From NCBI RefSeq assembly GCF_030272615.1, contig NC_081406.1, positions 484,809,900 through 484,873,899 of the forward strand: a stretch of 64,000 nucleotides of DNA, written 5' to 3'. The number at the start of each line of letters is the position of its first letter. Position 1 is the first letter of the stretch. Below the pieces are notes generated by a model, which was not told where the DNA came from, did not search any database, and saw only the letters and a program-made list of their open reading frames with translations. Both the position numbers and the translations under genes were made by a program. The DNA comes from Cryptomeria japonica. Lineage: Eukaryota; Streptophyta; Pinopsida; Cupressales; Cupressaceae. Positions 59,805 to 64,000 of this stretch are shown piece by piece.

Positions 59805-61039
59805 TGTTAGACAGTTCAAATAACTGAAAGACAACTGGGAGGGGGGGATGAATCAATTATCATAGATTACCAAAACATTTAGCATTTAGAACTTTAATAT
59901 TGGAAACCAAAACATTAATACTGGAATGCTTAAACCAAATACCAGAATAACAAATAAACCAATTAATCATAAATAATAATCAAAGAATAAATACCATCCA
60001 CATGACACCAAGGTTTATACATGGAAAACCCGGTAAAGGGAAAAACCATGACGAGAAGCCTACCCACAGTCAGATAATACTTTTGCAGTAAGTATGTAAA
60101 TTACAATTAAGGGGCCTGCATTTGTAGGAAGGCCAATAGCCTAGAGCACACTGGTCATCACAAAAGGAGTTTATTGACTACATAGAAATCCAGACTACAA
60201 TCCAGAGAAATGATTAAACTGCAAAGATAGCATCTCCTATGCCTGAGTATAGTTTTGGTTAAGCTCAATATTGGAGGACTAAATCCTCTTACATAAACCC
60301 AACTCTATCTCCAATGATTGACTAAATCCTCTGCCTGAATGATATTGCATTATTCACACATTACATATCCATATCCCTTTCCTATGACCATGATTATCTA
60401 CAATGAGATTTTACATCATATATATACAAACCCTCGACCATAAACAATCAGGTCAGCCACCAGAAAATAAACCAATTACATAATTACAAAACGTGTTGGC
60501 CTTAGACCAAACAAATAATATCCAACTCATAAGATATCCCAGAAACATATCGAGAGGTCCAATCCACATGTTACATTAAGACGGTCCATAAAATAGATCA
60601 ACCGGGATCCAATATAGGTCCACATGCTAAAGCAATGATCCCAATCCACCAAGTCTCAAACATGATCACCATCAGCATCCTGAATCCATACCAAAAGCCA
60701 TACCAACACCACTTATGTGTATCATCAAAGATCTTCATCAAAGCTCTATCGGTGAAACCCTCACCAAAACCACAAACCAAGCTTCCAAGCAAACGTGATA
60801 GCATCTGATCACCAGACCAAAACCAACTAACTGAATATGAATATGAGTAGCATGAATAAGCCAATTTCATAACCAAAACATATTGGATCATATCGGATCA
60901 TGTTGGATCCAAACCAACCAGAAACCACACAAACTACCAGGACCAGAAGGGTGCCAGTAAAGCATCCTAAATAGCTAGTGTTGACATCAATGATAAAATA
61001 TCAATGCAACACATAATCAATTCCTCCAAATGGCCAATA
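59805..61039 (-). repeat. 5' LTR of Copia-4
   Basis: It is 1235 bp, starts TGTTAGACAGTTC on the + strand and ends GGCCAATA (CA changed to TA). Confidence 0.92.
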
Positions 61040-62616
61040 ATTACTAGTTTCACCAAGATTTCATGGACAACCTATTGGCATGTTGGTGTAACTGATGGAG
61101 ATGGTGGTGTACTGGTAAAGGATTGTTGGTGATGATATATTAAAGGACTATTGGTGATGCTATATTGATGCACTTTTGGTGATGATTTAATTATGATATG
61201 ATGCTTGATGATCAGTTATTTGTGTTTTCATGGATGGAAACCATGTGTGTTTATGTTTTGGTATGTCATCTAGGTTATCTAAGTCTATTAGTTAAGTCTA
61301 ACCAGTAATAGAATGAATTGGATTGAGTTGGAAAACAAAACTGCCAAGTGACAGTGAACCGGTAAGCAGGAACAAAGAAGGAGATGGTCGCGGTAGTGAT
61401 CCATGTTAAGTCAAGTGTTGTGGTTTGGAATGTGTGCTTATGACATCATGCTGAGTCTATGGTTACAACTGCATCATGTTTGGAGAACCAAAAGTCATGT
61501 TTATAATTGACTATTGTATATTTAGTGTAGGGTTCTAGAACCGGTAACAAGATCTTTGACCGGTGATGCTTTATGGTTTGACGGTGATTCTTTTCATGTT
61601 CATAAGTTGATGATGACATGTCAGAATCCATGTAAAAAGATAAGATGTTGTTTGGTGCATACAAGGATCAAATTTCTTGGGAATCAACAAAGAGCTTAGC
61701 AAAATGTGTTAAAGGTTTGACATCTTATCAGATTGATGTGCAGTGATGTGTTATGATCATTCAACAACTGTAATTGTCTTGAAATTTGTTTTAATGATCT
61801 ATATGATGATCTATAATGATTTGTAATGATATGATATGATTGATGATATAGATTCATTGTAAGATAGGGTTATATAACCAACCTAATTATAAAATGTATC
61901 TAGGTCGAGTTTGATAATGTTTAGTGTGTCGATGATAAGAGAAGTGTGTGTGTGCCGAACTAGATTGATATGTTTGCATGAGAGAAGAAGATTGGAGCTG
62001 ACAAGGATCTATAATAGAAAGCTATGAAGTATTGAGTCAAGATCATTTATCTATTTTTTCCTAACAGTTGCAGAAGCATTAAAATCCCTTAACCTGGTAG
62101 GTCCTAACAGGCCTGATCTTGTAAATCCCTTCATCGGGTGGCTCATTAATTTGGGTTTAAATCCTCCAGCAAGGTTACTCCTAATAGGTTAAAGCTCCTA
62201 ACAGAGCTAAGTTGTAAAATCCCTTGACTGGCTGAATCCTAATAAGGTCTTCTCATAACTGGGCATTGTTGTAAAGCTCCTAACTGGGCTAGGCTCCTAA
62301 CAGGGCGTATTCCAAAAGAGTGCATATTTTGTGGGTACCAATTCCCACCATGGTTTTCCCCATTTGGGTTTCCATGTGAAAAATCCTTGTGTTCATGTTG
62401 TGGATGGATTTTTGAGTTATGCATTTGATGTCTCTACTATACTTCTTAATGATGAACACTTAAGTTGCTACCGATAATGTTTTGGTAAATCTGATTTGGA
62501 GATTGTTTAATCAGCTACCAGTACTAATTATGAACTATTTTGTAGATTGTTGAAAATTTTTAGTTTATTTCTTATTACTGATTACCCCCTTCTCAGTAAT
62601 AACTAGATCCTCACAA
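61040..62616 (+). repeat. 5' LTR of Copia-5, left end missing
   Basis: It precedes a PBS and gag. The region 62080-62310 has the same style of small palindromes as the Copia-1 LTR (CCTAACAGGG and variants), and GTTTCCATGTGAAAAATCC matches a Copia-1 LTR block. The TG start is not present; Copia-4 abuts it. Confidence 0.8.
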
Positions 62617-62624
62617 TAAAAATT

Positions 62625-62636
62625 GGTATCAGAGAA
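62625..62636 (+). other. Primer binding site of Copia-5
   Basis: TGGTATCAGAGA differs from the iMet PBS at the last base. Confidence 0.85.
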
Positions 62637-62689
62637 TTAGGTCCTCTTTGTGCAAAAGCTTAACTGCTTGAGGAAAAGATCTGAGGAAG

Positions 62690-64000
62690 ATGATGAAGGA
62701 GGGTCCCAAATTAACTAAGGACAACTACAAATTATGGAGTGATAGAATGAAGATATATATCAAAGGTATGGATGCTTAGTTTTGGCAGCATGTTATTACT
62801 CAATATGTACCTCCTACCAGTCCTCTAACAACAAATCAGTTTAAGGAGAAACAAGAAAACATTCAAGCACTAGAAGCCATTATAAGTACACTGTCTGATA
62901 CTAAATATATTCATGTCCATGGTTTAGAGACTATTGTTGAAGTTTGGGATAAGTTAGAATTAGTCTATGGTGGTGATAAGCATATTCAAAAGGCTAAAGA
63001 AGACAGTCTTAGAGGAAAGTTTGATGATACGAGAATGATGGAAGGAGAAAACATTATTCAGTATGGACAGAGGATTAAAGAAGTTGCCAGTGGAATCAAA
63101 AGTGTTGGTGGTACTATAGATGAAGATACTATTGTGAGTAAGATGCTTAGATCTCTATCACCTACCTATGCAATCAGAGTGTCTTATATTCAAGAGTTGA
63201 GGTCAGTTACTAAGGATAAGGTTATTGTTGATTCTTTGATTGGTAAGCTCATTGCTTTTGAGTTAAATAGTTTTGATAACAGTGTACCTAAGACATAATC
63301 TTCTTTTAAAGCATTTGTATCTAGTGTACTGATGAGAAAAGGGAAAGATGTTTGTCATAGTAATGAATGAAAGTCAAGTCATCTTGGCAGTAGAAAAGTA
63401 GATGTGGATGATGAAGATAATTTGATGGAGTTTGAAGCTCTATTAGCAAAAAGACTTCCTAGAGGCACTCGAAAGTACAAAGGTAAGTTTCCTCTCAAAT
63501 TTTTCTCTTGTAACAAGATAGGACATATAGCTGCAACTATCCTAACAATGATCAAAAGCAAAATTTTAGAAAATATAAGGGAAAACAAAAGAAACACTGC
63601 TATGTTGTAGTTGATGAAGGAGTCACTGATAAGGAATTTGATGATGAAGACAATGAGGAGATTTTTTTCGTTGTTGTTAAGGAAGATTTGTCTGATAAGA
63701 AGGCTTTACTATCTCGCATTGACAATAATTATGAATGGATTATTGATAGTGGTTGCTCACACCACATGACCAGTGATAAGAACAAGTTTATTTCTCTTAA
63801 AGAATTTAATGGCGGTGTAGTAAGATTTGGAAACAATTCACCTTGTATGGTAAAAGGTAAAGGTTCTATCTCTTTGAATGGTACAAGTAATGTTGATGAT
63901 GTATTTTGGGTTGAAGGTTTAAAACATAACTTGTTGAATGTTGGTCAGTTGAATGACAAAGGTTATCATCTTGAGTTTAAGAATGGAGTTTGAAGGATCT
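62690..64000 (+). pseudogene. gag-pol: Copia-5 gag and protease, truncated by window end
   Basis: ATG 62690 (MMKEGPKLTKDNYKLW). The gag core is at 63035-63298 (IQYGQRIKEVASGIKSVGG). The zinc knuckle near 63508 has lost its first Cys (FFSCNKIGHIAA) and is followed by a frameshift. Protease at 63688-63993 has an intact active site (WIIDSGCSHHMTSDKNKF). TAG near 62777 follows GMDA. The nearest relative here is Copia-1. The frame continues to a TGA at 63991-63993 near the window edge. Confidence 0.92.

Larger units (their letters stand above)
53897..61039 (-). mobile_element. Copia-4, Ty1/copia with mismatched flanks
   Basis: LTRs are 53897-55121 and 59805-61039. The PBS and PPT are well preserved. 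It is closely related to Copia-3. The 5-bp flanks are AAAAC and ATTAC and do not match, and the sequences on the two sides belong to different elements (Gypsy-2 protease and a Copia-5 LTR). Confidence 0.93.

Noticed and set aside
1-64000. tRNA genes suggested by the many TGGTATCAGAGC motifs
   Set aside because: These are primer binding sites next to LTRs; no cloverleaf surrounds them.

Overview
The window comes from a large, repeat-dominated plant nuclear genome. I infer a gymnosperm (conifer-like) genome from the depth of LTR-retrotransposon nesting, the long LTRs and the decayed coding regions; the sequence alone does not prove the species. I found no intact cellular gene, rRNA, tRNA or CRISPR. 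Nearly everything is Ty1/copia or Ty3/gypsy retrotransposon, and most boundaries can be fixed to the base from TG..CA ends, target-site duplications (TSDs), tRNA-iMet-type primer binding sites (PBS) and polypurine tracts (PPT).

Layout. (1) 1-8467: a decayed coiled-coil coding sequence, cut in frame by complete Copia-1 (705-8132, + strand, 1512-bp LTRs, TSD TTGCT). (2) 8468-10457: LTR-like promoter DNA and a truncated minus-oriented copia LTR. (3) 10458-24996: a 3.3-kb minus-oriented solo LTR (TSD AATAA) split by Gypsy-1 (10982-22182, minus strand, chromodomain type, 2.86-kb LTRs, TSD CACCA). Gypsy-1 carries an extra leader ORF that begins like the histone H3 tail. (4) 25002-25898: an LTR fragment and the first part of non-autonomous element E. 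(5) 25899-41337: Copia-2 (+), inserted in E and itself holding a 344-bp TRIM (27737-28080), a minus-strand solo LTR (28712-29767) and complete minus-strand Copia-3 (31350-38313). (6) 41343-45765: the rest of E, with repeated zinc knuckles, a coiled-coil region and its 3' LTR. (7) 45766-53896: the 5' part of Gypsy-2 (Tat/Ogre-like), with a second LTR at 47848-49267. (8) 53897-61039: Copia-4 (minus), whose flanks do not match. (9) 61040-64000: Copia-5 (+), cut on the left by Copia-4 and on the right by the window end.

How the parts work together. The copia elements show the order gag, protease, integrase, RT, RNase H. Gypsy-1 shows gag, protease, RT, RNase H, integrase, chromodomain. All are broken by stops or frameshifts. 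Many of the stops are TAG or TGA where relatives or the family consensus have Gln or Arg, as expected from C-to-T decay of methylated CHG and CG sites. The most notable candidate novelty is the Gypsy-1 leader ORF: an H3-tail-like N-terminus and an acidic four-copy 11-residue repeat, in the same element as a chromodomain integrase.
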